From positions 34,867 through 98,866 of the forward strand of contig JBCDDC010000020.1 in the NCBI GenBank assembly GCA_039180675.1: a stretch of DNA of 64,000 bases. Reading direction: 5' to 3'. The translations under genes were made by a program, and so were the position numbers. This DNA is from Thermohalobaculum sp039180675 (GTDB lineage: Bacteria; Pseudomonadota; Alphaproteobacteria; Rhodobacterales; Rhodobacteraceae). Every line of letters starts with the position of its first letter. Positions within the stretch are counted from its first letter, which is position 1. Below the pieces are notes generated by a model, which made no database searches, was not told the origin of the DNA, and saw only the letters and a program-made list of their open reading frames with translations. Below are positions 8,459 through 16,268 of this stretch, piece by piece.

Positions 8459-8644
8459 ATGCTGGGTAAGCTCGCGCTGACAGCGCTCATCATTGGTGTT
8501 GTCTGGATGTTGTTCATGCGCGGCACAAAAACGCGACGGCGCGAGGTGAAACCGATCCCTCCAAACGAAACTCTGATCAAGTGCCCCGACTGCAGCGCGT
8601 ATCGCATGGCGGGCACACCCTGTCCTTGCCGGGCCAAGACGTGA
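8459..8644 (+). CDS. Small membrane-anchored protein with Cys cluster
   Basis: Protein of 61 residues. One transmembrane helix (about 3-20) is followed by a basic stretch (RGTKTRRRE), a proline-rich linker and a C-terminal CPDCSAYRMAGTPCPC segment. The four cysteines (CxxC then CxC) would suit a zinc ribbon on the cytoplasmic side. GGGAG lies nine bases before the ATG, supporting the start. I do not recognise a named family. It is 45 bases upstream of the antiporter gene and could be co-transcribed with it. Confidence 0.65.
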   Translation: MLGKLALTALIIGVVWMLFMRGTKTRRREVKPIPPNETLIKCPDCSAYRMAGTPCPCRAKT

Positions 8645-8689
8645 CGGCATCTCTGTGAGTGTCGCGCGAAAGCCGGAGGGCGGTAGCTG

Positions 8690-9634
8690 ATGGATCTCAT
8701 CTTCGTCGTGGCAGGCTTGGTGCTTTTGGTCGGGGCAGGCGATGCTCTGGTGCGCGGTGCCGTGACGCTGAGTTTGAAACTCGGTATGCCGGCGGTGATT
8801 ATCTCGGCCACCGTGGTCGCGTTCGGAACCTCGGCGCCGGAACTCCTCATCTCGGTCAAATCAGCCTATCAGGGGTCTCCTGGCATCGCGATCGGCAACG
8901 TGGTCGGCTCCAATATCGCAAATGTGCTTCTCGTTCTTGGGGTTCCGGCTCTTGTCGCGCCGATCGCCGGCTGTGGCTCGGAAGCGCATCGCAATACTAT
9001 CATCATGATCGGAGCGACGGTGGTTTTCACGGCGTTCATCCTGATGGGTGTGATCGGCCTCTGGGGCGGTGTGCTGCTTCTGGTGATTACGTTTGTGATG
9101 ATCACGGACTCGATCCGGTGCGGGCTGCGCCACCCTGAAGCGGTCGACGCCGAAGAACTTGAAGACGCCGATCCAGCCATGGCGCCATGGAAGCTCACGC
9201 TGCTGCTGATCGCGGGGCTGATTGGCCTCCCCCTTGGCGCAGAATTGCTGATTCAGGGGGCTCAGGGAATTGCGAGATCGATTGGAGTGTCCGAGGCATT
9301 GATCGGCCTGACGATCATAGCGATTGGAACCTCGTTGCCGGAACTGGCGACCACTTTCATGGCCGCGCTGCGCAATCAGGCGGATGTCGCGATTGGCAAT
9401 GTGATCGGCTCTAACCTCTTCAACATAACTGCGGTCATCGGCGCCGCTGCGCTGGTCCATCCGATGGAAGTTCCCGCGGAGATCATTACGCGGGACATCT
9501 GGATCATGATCGGATCGACCGCTGTTCTCGCGCCTTTCATCTTTTTCTGCCTCAAGATCTCACGGCCGATCGGGGCCGTGTTTGTCGCGGCCTATGTTGG
9601 CTATATCTTCCTCGCCTACGCACAAGGCCTGTGA
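8690..9634 (+). CDS. Calcium/sodium antiporter (CaCA family)
   Basis: Inner-membrane cation exchanger of 314 residues, similar to E. coli YrbG. The two inverted alpha repeats are clear: GTSAPE at 46-51 with GNVVGSN at 69-75, and GTSLPE at 213-218 with GNVIGSN at 236-242; their glutamates bind the cation. About ten hydrophobic helices surround an acidic cytoplasmic loop (DAEELEDADP near 153-162). GGAGGG sits ahead of the ATG. The SDR gene follows after 13 bases and may share the transcript. Confidence 0.92.
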   Translation: MDLIFVVAGLVLLVGAGDALVRGAVTLSLKLGMPAVIISATVVAFGTSAPELLISVKSAYQGSPGIAIGNVVGSNIANVLLVLGVPALVAPIAGCGSEAHRNTIIMIGATVVFTAFILMGVIGLWGGVLLLVITFVMITDSIRCGLRHPEAVDAEELEDADPAMAPWKLTLLLIAGLIGLPLGAELLIQGAQGIARSIGVSEALIGLTIIAIGTSLPELATTFMAALRNQADVAIGNVIGSNLFNITAVIGAAALVHPMEVPAEIITRDIWIMIGSTAVLAPFIFFCLKISRPIGAVFVAAYVGYIFLAYAQGL

Positions 9635-9647
9635 AGCGAGGAAGATA

Positions 9648-10439
9648 ATGTTGCAACCTGGGCGGGCGCTGATTACCGGCGCATCCTATCGGCTTGGCCG
9701 CGCTATGGCGCTTGATCTCGCCGCCCGCGGCTGGTCGGTGGCGATCCACTACAATGCGAGCGCTGATGGGGCCGCCTCGACGGTGGTGGAGGCCGAGGCA
9801 CTCGGCGCTTCGGCGGTCGCGGTGCAGGCTGATCTCGACGATCCGAAGGCAACCTCGATGCTTGTGACACGGGCGGCGGAAGGGCTCGGCGGACCGCTCA
9901 ACGTGCTCATCAACAACGCATCGACGTTTGAGAACGACACGATCGGGTCGATCACCGAGACGAGTTGGGATCGTGGTATGGGCTCGAACCTCAAGGCGCC
10001 GGTCATGCTCGTTCAGGATTTTGCCGCACAGGCCTCTGAACCGCGCATAGACGAGGCAGGAGAACCCGTGGCTCAGGCCGTCGCCATCAATCTGATCGAC
10101 CAAAGGATCCTGAAGCCCACGCCGGAGTTCATGTCGTATCTGCTGGCGAAGTCCGCGCTGCAGATGTTCACCAAAACGGCGGCACAAGCGCTGGGCCCGA
10201 AGGTGCGTATCGCTGCGATCGGCCCCGGGCCGACCATCGTGGCTGAGAACCAGAGCCCCGGCCACTTTGCCATGCAGCGCCGCGCCTGTATTCTCGAGCG
10301 AGGCTCCGACCCGGATGATATCGTCTGTGCGATGCGATTCATCTTGGACTGCAAAGCGTTTACCGGCCAGATGCTGGCGATCGACGGCGGTCAGCACCTT
10401 ACCTGGCAGACGCCGGATGTCGCAGGAGACCCGGGGTGA
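9648..10439 (+). CDS. SDR family oxidoreductase, pteridine-reductase-like
   Basis: Short-chain dehydrogenase of 263 residues. The cofactor loop reads T-G-A-S-Y-R-L-G, i.e. TGX3RXG, which distinguishes pteridine reductases (PTR1, FolM) from ordinary SDRs with TGX3GXG. NNAS, the catalytic YLLAK, GPGPT and the C-terminal TGQMLAIDGGQHL also fit that subgroup. It probably reduces dihydropterin/dihydrofolate or a related pterin with NADPH; this is inferred from motifs. ATG 9648 has GCGAGGAAG upstream. The GTGA at its end overlaps a possible small coupled frame. Confidence 0.85.
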   Translation: MLQPGRALITGASYRLGRAMALDLAARGWSVAIHYNASADGAASTVVEAEALGASAVAVQADLDDPKATSMLVTRAAEGLGGPLNVLINNASTFENDTIGSITETSWDRGMGSNLKAPVMLVQDFAAQASEPRIDEAGEPVAQAVAINLIDQRILKPTPEFMSYLLAKSALQMFTKTAAQALGPKVRIAAIGPGPTIVAENQSPGHFAMQRRACILERGSDPDDIVCAMRFILDCKAFTGQMLAIDGGQHLTWQTPDVAGDPG

Positions 10440-10570
10440 CCGAACCGATGGCTGTGGTATGCGGCTTAAAGGCACTGGGTTTGTCCACTGCACAAGGATT
10501 TATCCCAAGGAAGAGGCGGTTTAGCCGAGGTGAAGCGGCTGTCGCAAAAGCGAAAAAATTTTCTTTATAA
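10436..10570 (+). CDS. Possible small translationally coupled protein (44 aa)
   Basis: A short frame starts at GTG 10436, overlapping the stop of the SDR gene (GTGA). AGGAG at 10424-10428 is seven bases before it, an ideal ribosome site. The product (VTEPMAVVCGLKALG..., ending KAKKFSL) is basic at the C-terminus and unrecognised. Against it: only 44 codons, the second half runs into an AT-rich non-coding-looking stretch, and there is no known homologue to me. It may be a remnant of a longer folate-pathway gene. Confidence 0.28.
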   Translation: MTEPMAVVCGLKALGLSTAQGFIPRKRRFSRGEAAVAKAKKFSL

Positions 10571-10740
10571 GAATCAATGGCTTAGGATATTTCACGTTTA
10601 GGATGAAATGATCGCTTTCCCATTGAGACTCTTACAAAAATCAGGTTGAACCCAGAGTTACTTACAGAGTTATCCACAAGAGGGAAGGGTTGCGGAAAAC
10701 GATTCAGACGATAACCCAGTGGTGATTCGAACGAGGAAGA
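10440..10740 (+). other. AT-rich intergenic region upstream of uvrC
   Basis: Three hundred bases with no confident gene. It is noticeably more AT-rich than its surroundings, especially 10550-10600 and 10625-10680. It holds one perfect DnaA-box match at 10670-10678 and two weak relatives (TTGTCCACT near 10481, TTATCCCAA near 10500). AGAGTTA occurs twice (10654-10660 and 10666-10672), the second copy running into the DnaA box. It must also contain the uvrC promoter, but no clear -35/-10 pair was found. Confidence 0.6.
10670..10678 (+). promoter_or_regulatory. DnaA box match (TTATCCACA)
   Basis: Exact match to the consensus TTATNCACA in an AT-rich gap 62 bases before uvrC. Single boxes occur by chance or act as DnaA regulatory sites, so this alone does not define an origin. 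Confidence 0.4.
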
Positions 10741-12615
10741 ATGTCTGAACAGCAAACAGCGCTGGAGACGACGACGATATCAGGCCCGGATGTGATCCGG
10801 TCCTATCTTTCGCGCCTGCCTGATCGACCGGGCGTCTACCGCATGCTGAGCGAAGATGGCGATGTCCTCTATGTCGGCAAGGCCCGCTCTCTCAAGAAGC
10901 GGGTAGCGTCCTATGCCAAGGCGCACGGGCATACGACCAGGATCCTGCGCATGGTCATGGCGACCCGCTCGATGGAATTCGTTACGACGGAAACCGAGAC
11001 CGAGGCGCTCCTGCTCGAGTCGAACCTCATCAAGCAGTTGAAGCCGCGCTATAATGTTCTTCTGCGCGACGATAAGAGCTTCCCCCATATCCTGATCGAG
11101 AAAGGGACGTTTCCGCTTTTGCGCAAGCATCGAGGTGCGCGGCGCGAGAAGGGTCGCTACTTCGGGCCCTTCGCCAGTGCCGGCGCGGTGAACCGCACCC
11201 TGAATCAGATGCAAAAGGCATTTCTGTTGCGCACCTGCTCGGACAGTGTGTTTGAGAGCCGGACACGGCCCTGTCTTCTCTATCAGATCAAACGCTGCTC
11301 TGCGCCCTGCACAGGCGAGATAAGCGATGCTGACTACGGCGAGTTGGTCGAAGATGCCTGCCGTTTCCTCGAAGGCCGCTCGACAAAGGTTCAGGGAGAA
11401 CTTGCTACCAAGATGGCCGAAGCATCGGAAGCGATGGAGTTCGAGCGCGCGGCGATCTATCGTGATCGCTTGCGTGCCATGGCGCACGTGCAGGGCCATC
11501 AGGGGATCAACCCAAAGGTGACCGCCGAGGCCGATGTCGTCGCGTTGCATCGAGACGGAGGCCAAGCCTGCGTGCAGGTCTTCTTCTTCCGCAGCCACCA
11601 GAACTGGGGCAACCGCGCATACTTCCCCCGGATCGCGGCCGAGGACACCGACGGCACCATCCTCGAGGCGTTTCTGGGTCAGTTCTATGCCGAGCGGGTT
11701 CCGGCCCGGATGGTGCTCCTGTCCCATCCGATCGAGCAAGACGCACTTCTCGCTGAGGCCCTGTCGATCGTCGCGAACCGCCGTGTGGTGGTGGCCGTGC
11801 CGCAACGCGGAGAGAAGCGAGAACTCGTCGATCACGCCGCCCAGAACGCACGGGAGGCCCTCGGTCGCAAGATGGCCGAAAGCGCCAGTCAGGCCCGGCT
11901 GCTCGCCGGAGTTCAGGAGGCTTTCGGGTTGCCAGAAACACCGCGACGCATCGAAGTTTACGACAACTCGCACATACAAGGCACGAATGCCGTTGGCGCG
12001 ATGATCGTCTCGGGGCCCGAGGGTTTCGAGAAGAACCAGTATCGCAAGTTCAACATCAAAGATGAGAGCCTGACACCCGGCGACGATTTCGGGATGATGA
12101 CCGAGGTCCTGACCCGCCGCTTCTCCCGGCTGGTGAAGGAAGACCCGGACCGGAGCACTGCAGCCTGGCCAGATCTGGTCCTGATCGATGGCGGTGCCGG
12201 GCAGATCTCGGCTGCAAACGACGTCTTGGCAGAGCTCGGTATCGAGGATGTCGCGCTCTTCGGCGTCGCCAAGGGCGTCGACCGGGACGCCGGAAAGGAA
12301 GAGTTCCACGCACCGGGCAGACGACCCTTTGCCCTGCCGTTTCGATCCCCCACATTGTACTTCGTCCAACGCCTGCGCGACGAGGCGCATCGCTTCGCCA
12401 TCGGCACGCATCGCGCAAAACGCGCGAAGGCGGTTAGCGCCAATCCGCTCGATGAGATCCCCGGGATCGGACCGGGCCGCAAACGAGCCCTGCTCAGCCA
12501 TTTTGGCTCAGCAAAGGCAGTGAGCCGTGCGGGCCTGCAGGACCTCAAAGCGGTGGACGGGATATCCGCGAACATGGCAGAGACGATCTATGCGTTCTTC
12601 CATGGTGACCGCTGA
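10741..12615 (+). CDS. uvrC: Excinuclease ABC subunit C
   Basis: Nucleotide-excision-repair nuclease, 624 residues, that cuts damaged DNA on both sides of the lesion with UvrAB. Domains in order: N-terminal GIY-YIG nuclease (GVYRM near 30, LYVGKA near 42), a Cys cluster CLLYQIKRCSAPC near 180, the UVR UvrB-binding motif in MEFERAAIYRDRL near 235, the RNase H-like 3'-side... C-terminal nuclease core (YDNSHIQGT, LVLIDGGAGQ), and tandem helix-hairpin-helix (IPGIGPGRKRALL) at the end. GAGGAA precedes the ATG. No alphaproteobacterial LexA box was seen upstream. pgsA starts immediately after the stop. Confidence 0.97.
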   Translation: MSEQQTALETTTISGPDVIRSYLSRLPDRPGVYRMLSEDGDVLYVGKARSLKKRVASYAKAHGHTTRILRMVMATRSMEFVTTETETEALLLESNLIKQLKPRYNVLLRDDKSFPHILIEKGTFPLLRKHRGARREKGRYFGPFASAGAVNRTLNQMQKAFLLRTCSDSVFESRTRPCLLYQIKRCSAPCTGEISDADYGELVEDACRFLEGRSTKVQGELATKMAEASEAMEFERAAIYRDRLRAMAHVQGHQGINPKVTAEADVVALHRDGGQACVQVFFFRSHQNWGNRAYFPRIAAEDTDGTILEAFLGQFYAERVPARMVLLSHPIEQDALLAEALSIVANRRVVVAVPQRGEKRELVDHAAQNAREALGRKMAESASQARLLAGVQEAFGLPETPRRIEVYDNSHIQGTNAVGAMIVSGPEGFEKNQYRKFNIKDESLTPGDDFGMMTEVLTRRFSRLVKEDPDRSTAAWPDLVLIDGGAGQISAANDVLAELGIEDVALFGVAKGVDRDAGKEEFHAPGRRPFALPFRSPTLYFVQRLRDEAHRFAIGTHRAKRAKAVSANPLDEIPGIGPGRKRALLSHFGSAKAVSRAGLQDLKAVDGISANMAETIYAFFHGDR

Positions 12616-13182
12616 ATGATCTGGACGATCCCAAACACGCTGACGATGGCGCGCATCCTCGCCGCGCCTATCGTTGGCGCGCTGGTCGTCCTCGGCGGGC
12701 TGGAAGCATCGATCTGGGCCTTCGTGATCTTTGTGATCGCCGCACTCACCGACTTTTTCGATGGCTGGTTGGCGCGCAGGCTGCAGATGGAAAGCGCGAT
12801 CGGCCAGATGCTGGACCCGATTGCCGACAAGGTGATGGTGACGATCGTTCTCGCGGCCTTGCTGAGCCGGGAGCCGAACCAGAGCTGGCTTTTCCTGCTT
12901 CCCGCTTTCGTCATCCTGGCGCGTGAGACGCTCGTCTCGGGTCTGCGGGAGTATCTGGGCGACACCAAACTCAAAGTGACCATGCTCGCAAAGTGGAAGA
13001 CCACGTTCCAGTTGACGGCGATTGCGGCGTTCCTTTTGGCCGATGCGCTTACGTCCGATGGAGCAATTGCGATGATTGCGCTCGCGACCCTGTGGCTTGC
13101 AGCGATCCTCACCGCGATGAGCGGATGGGACTACTTCGACAAGGGGATCGCCTTCATTCGCGAACGGGAGAGCGGTGGATGA
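12616..13182 (+). CDS. pgsA: CDP-diacylglycerol-glycerol-3-phosphate 3-phosphatidyltransferase
   Basis: Inner-membrane enzyme of 188 residues making phosphatidylglycerophosphate from CDP-diacylglycerol and glycerol-3-phosphate. The CDP-alcohol phosphotransferase signature D-x2-D-G-x2-A-R-x8-G-x3-D-x3-D is complete in residues about 50-75 (DFFDGWLAR... GQMLDPIAD). Several hydrophobic helices flank it. The gene starts on the base after the uvrC stop and its own stop overlaps moaD by ATGA, so uvrC-pgsA-moaD-moaE form one transcription unit. Confidence 0.95.
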   Translation: MIWTIPNTLTMARILAAPIVGALVVLGGLEASIWAFVIFVIAALTDFFDGWLARRLQMESAIGQMLDPIADKVMVTIVLAALLSREPNQSWLFLLPAFVILARETLVSGLREYLGDTKLKVTMLAKWKTTFQLTAIAAFLLADALTSDGAIAMIALATLWLAAILTAMSGWDYFDKGIAFIRERESGG

Positions 13183-13427
13183 ACGTGCTCTACTTCGCCT
13201 GGATGCGGGAACGGATCGGCGTCGCCTCCGAAGAGATCGACACAAGCGAGATGACAACCGCCCGCGATCTGATCGAACACTTGAGATCCCGTGGGGAGGG
13301 CTACGCGCGCGCCTTCGAGAAAATCGGTGCCGTCCGGGTTGCCATCGATCAGGAGATGGGCACGCTCGATACACCGATCAGTGGCGCGCGCGAAGTTGCA
13401 TTTTTCCCCCCTGTCACCGGAGGGTAG
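13179..13427 (+). CDS. moaD: Molybdopterin synthase sulfur carrier subunit
   Basis: Ubiquitin-fold small subunit, 82 residues, ending in the required Gly-Gly (PPVTGG) that is converted to a thiocarboxylate and donates sulfur to precursor Z. The start overlaps the pgsA stop (ATGA). moaE follows four bases after the stop, so the two synthase subunits are made together. Confidence 0.93.
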   Translation: MNVLYFAWMRERIGVASEEIDTSEMTTARDLIEHLRSRGEGYARAFEKIGAVRVAIDQEMGTLDTPISGAREVAFFPPVTGG

Positions 13428-13431
13428 GCTG

Positions 13432-13911
13432 GTGGAGAACAGCCCAGAAGCTGCTCAGTTTTCGGTGAGCATCCAGACGTCGGATTTCGACAGCGCCCGG
13501 GAGAGCCGCCGCCTGACCGATGGCAACACTCAGATCGGCGCTGTGGCAAGCTTCACAGGCCTCGTTCGCGGCTCCGACGACACGGTCCGCCTGATGGAGC
13601 TGGAGCATTATCCCGGCATGACGGAGCGCGCGCTGGAGGGGATCATTAAGGACGCGCGCGCGCGCTGGCCCCTGGATGGCGTGAGGATCGTCCACAGGGT
13701 CGGCCCGCTGGAGCCAGGGGAGCAGATTGTCCTCGTGCTTGCAGCATCTCGGCATCGCGAGGCTGCCCTCGAAGCCGTTGCCTTCATCATGGACTTTCTC
13801 AAGACAAAAGCACCATTTTGGAAGCGAGAGGAAGGCCCGGACGGCGCGACATGGGTCGATGCGCGGGAGAGTGACGAGACAGCCGCTGCGCGCTGGAGCG
13901 GAAAACCCTAG
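13432..13911 (+). CDS. moaE: Molybdopterin synthase catalytic subunit
   Basis: Large subunit of molybdopterin synthase, 159 residues. The family motifs GAVASFTGLVRG, HYPGM and FLKTKAPFWKREE are present; Lys124 and Lys131 correspond to the two catalytic lysines of the E. coli enzyme (K119, K126), which are also seven residues apart. GTG 13432 is chosen because GGAGG lies seven bases upstream, at the end of moaD. It converts precursor Z to molybdopterin together with MoaD. Confidence 0.93.
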   Translation: MENSPEAAQFSVSIQTSDFDSARESRRLTDGNTQIGAVASFTGLVRGSDDTVRLMELEHYPGMTERALEGIIKDARARWPLDGVRIVHRVGPLEPGEQIVLVLAASRHREAALEAVAFIMDFLKTKAPFWKREEGPDGATWVDARESDETAAARWSGKP

Positions 13912-13924
13912 GCGCTGCGAAAGA

Positions 13925-14362
13925 TCACTGCGGTGTCTTCGCGCCCCCTTGTTCCTGCAACTCCTCGATCTCGGCCTCCAGCTCGGATATTCGCCGACGC
14001 GCATTGCCTAGCCCGGTCATGGCGGTCTCGGCATCAACCTTGGCCTCACGTAGCTGACTGGATAGTTCCGCCTCCCGGCCGTCGACTGCACCTTCCAGAC
14101 GCGCGCGCATTGCATCAATCTCGGCCTTAAGCTCGCGCTCTTTCTTCGAAAACTCGGCCTCGGCCGACAGGCGCGCTTCTTCGGCCTGATCGCGCGCCTG
14201 ATCGATGGTGTGCAGGCGGGTGGCCATTTCCGCGAGCTGCTCATCTTCGCTCCGCCGCGGGTTGATGACCCGTCCCCAAAGCCAGTGGAGCAGCCAGCCA
14301 ACGGCAACGGCGCACGCCAGAACGGCGGAGATCGCGATCGCGAGTTGAGAGGAGGTCAGCAT
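13925..14362 (-). CDS. Membrane-anchored coiled-coil protein
   Basis: Protein of 145 residues with one N-terminal transmembrane helix (about 8-30) and then a long charged alpha-helical region (37-140) rich in E, A, R, L with heptad-like spacing, ending in AEIEELQEQGG. The family is not recognised. It begins seven bases after the stop of the large OmpA-type gene, so it is very likely co-transcribed with it and may act as its inner-membrane partner or a spacer; this is inference from position only. Confidence 0.75.
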   Translation of the reverse strand: MLTSSQLAIAISAVLACAVAVGWLLHWLWGRVINPRRSEDEQLAEMATRLHTIDQARDQAEEARLSAEAEFSKKERELKAEIDAMRARLEGAVDGREAELSSQLREAKVDAETAMTGLGNARRRISELEAEIEELQEQGGAKTPQ

Positions 14363-14368
14363 GGCGGG

Positions 14369-16174
14369 TTACTCGATCGCGTGGAATTCGATGCGGCGGT
14401 TGAGGGCACGGCCTTCCGGTGTCTCATTGGTGGCGATGGGGAAAGCCTCACCCATTCCGACCGCTTCGAGCCTCGTGTAGGGGATGCCAGCCGCAATCAG
14501 CGCATCCATCACCGCCTCGGCCCGGATCTGACTGAGACGCTGGTTCATCTCCTCCCGCCCCTGGCTGTCAGTGAACCCGGTCACCCGTATCCGGGCGACA
14601 CTGCATCTTTGGTAGAGCGCACCGATACGCTCCAGAACCGGTCGGCTGATATCTTCGATTTTGGCCTCTCCGGGCTCAAAGTTGATGGGTTGTCTGGCGA
14701 CCGCTGCATTGAGAGCAGCGAGGCAGGCCTCTTCGGTCAATGGGATCCGATCGATCAGCGCCGGAAGATCCACGGTAACCGCGGTCTCGACGATGTGCTG
14801 AGGAAGGAGGTTCTGTAGCTCTCTGTGAAGCTGCCCCACGGTTACCGGATCCGATGCAACACCCTGCAAGCTCAGTCTGCCTGCCGCGACCTGGGCAGAA
14901 CCTTCTTCGAGGTCGGAAAGCCCTTCGATCGCGGTTTGCAGCGAGAGAAACCAATCGAGCGGCGAGGTTCGGTCGCTGAGCTTGATATCGGTCGTCAATT
15001 CCGACTTTGGTAGGACCGCGCGCGCAAAGATAACGAGCGCATCGCGCTGCTGCTCCCCCGACATCTTTCCCCTCAAAGTGAGGCTATCGCCATTCAGGGT
15101 GAGATCCATCCAGTATCCGGTCCTGGGAACGGCCACGACCGGGCCCGAGTCCCAGTACCGCGCATTCACACGAAACCGACCCGGAAGGCTGGCGTTCAGC
15201 TCTGTGAGGGCTGCATCGAACTGTTCAGGATCGGTGGGCTGCGCCGCTTCGAGGTAGACTTGAAGAAAAGACACGCGCAGCCGTCCCGCTGGAATTCGGT
15301 CAAGCGCCTCCAGTCCGGCCTCGATTGCTCCGGTCCAGTCCTCCCGCGGGCCGCCAAGGCCCTGGATGCAAACCCCGGAATGATCGACGGCACCAAAGCG
15401 GGCTAGAAGCTGGACAATACGATCACGCTCCGCAGCGCTACGCGCCGCGCATGTGGCAACGCGAAGGCCACCGAAGGTTTTGGAAACTGAGAACTCGAAT
15501 GGCGCAATTGCGACCGGCGGCACGCGGATCGTCAGATCGAGCGCAACCTCGGATCCTGCAAGCACCAGGATCTCATTGCTGAAGGCCGAGCGCGCTGCCT
15601 GATCGGCAACGACCCCGTCGATCTTTATCTTCCCTGGCTCGATCTGCACGAACGCATTCTCGAGCGATGCAACAGCAAGCGCCGCAAGCTCCAGCTCCGG
15701 TCCCCAGGAAGGGCCCGGAGGCGCCGCTGTCTCCCCACTCAGATCATGCACGGAGACCTGCGGCAGATACGTCTCCAGAAGACCCAGGAAACCATTTCTC
15801 ATGTCGGAGCCGTGAAACCGTCCCATAATCGTAAGCTCATCGGCGCCGCGGTGGAGTTGGACCAGCAACGGCTCGCGAACGGGAGGGGGCGTCAGAACTG
15901 CCGAGCTGTAGTCCACAACCCGGGAAATGGGCGCGACGGCGTTCGCGGTTCTGAGGGCGAGGTTTTGCGCCTCCAGGCTCGGCGCGCGGCCGTGGATCTC
16001 CAGCCGCAACCCGTCAGATTTCAGGCGAGCCCAGTCCACCTTGTTGATCTCAAGCCCATGGCGCACGCGATCGACCAGCAATCGCTCATAGCTCTCCGCG
16101 CCACGGACACCGCCGTAGTAGACGGCGACAGCTGTGGCGCAAAAGCAGATTGCAAATGTCAGTGCGCGCAGCAT
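14369..16174 (-). CDS. OmpA-family protein with N-terminal BON-like repeats
   Basis: Protein of 601 residues. An N-terminal hydrophobic segment (about 1-22) serves as signal or anchor. The middle (about 40-450) shows repeated alpha/beta stretches such as LRLEIHGRAPSLEAQNLALRTAN and GRLSLQGVASDPVTVGQLHREL that look like BON-type lipid-binding modules. The last 120 residues form an OmpA C-terminal peptidoglycan-binding domain (IRVTGFTDSQGREEMNQRLSQIRAEAV..., ending ALNRRIEF). The likely place is the periplasm, attached to the cell wall. It is followed by the coiled-coil gene after six bases. Confidence 0.85.
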   Translation of the reverse strand: MLRALTFAICFCATAVAVYYGGVRGAESYERLLVDRVRHGLEINKVDWARLKSDGLRLEIHGRAPSLEAQNLALRTANAVAPISRVVDYSSAVLTPPPVREPLLVQLHRGADELTIMGRFHGSDMRNGFLGLLETYLPQVSVHDLSGETAAPPGPSWGPELELAALAVASLENAFVQIEPGKIKIDGVVADQAARSAFSNEILVLAGSEVALDLTIRVPPVAIAPFEFSVSKTFGGLRVATCAARSAAERDRIVQLLARFGAVDHSGVCIQGLGGPREDWTGAIEAGLEALDRIPAGRLRVSFLQVYLEAAQPTDPEQFDAALTELNASLPGRFRVNARYWDSGPVVAVPRTGYWMDLTLNGDSLTLRGKMSGEQQRDALVIFARAVLPKSELTTDIKLSDRTSPLDWFLSLQTAIEGLSDLEEGSAQVAAGRLSLQGVASDPVTVGQLHRELQNLLPQHIVETAVTVDLPALIDRIPLTEEACLAALNAAVARQPINFEPGEAKIEDISRPVLERIGALYQRCSVARIRVTGFTDSQGREEMNQRLSQIRAEAVMDALIAAGIPYTRLEAVGMGEAFPIATNETPEGRALNRRIEFHAIE

Positions 16175-16268
16175 CTAAGAACAGCCGCTCCATCCTGAAC
16201 CTTTGCTTCGGTGATTGCATGAACGAGACGGGCACTTCAAGATGAACGACCCGTAACGGACCCGCCGC

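Noticed and set aside
10600..10740. SOS (LexA) box before uvrC
   Set aside because: No GTTC-N7-GTTC or GAAC-N7-GAAC pair was found in the gap.
10780..12501. Open frame of 573 codons on the minus strand opposite uvrC
   Set aside because: It mirrors a highly conserved gene in GC-rich DNA, where antisense frames stay open by chance; no domain or ribosome site seen.
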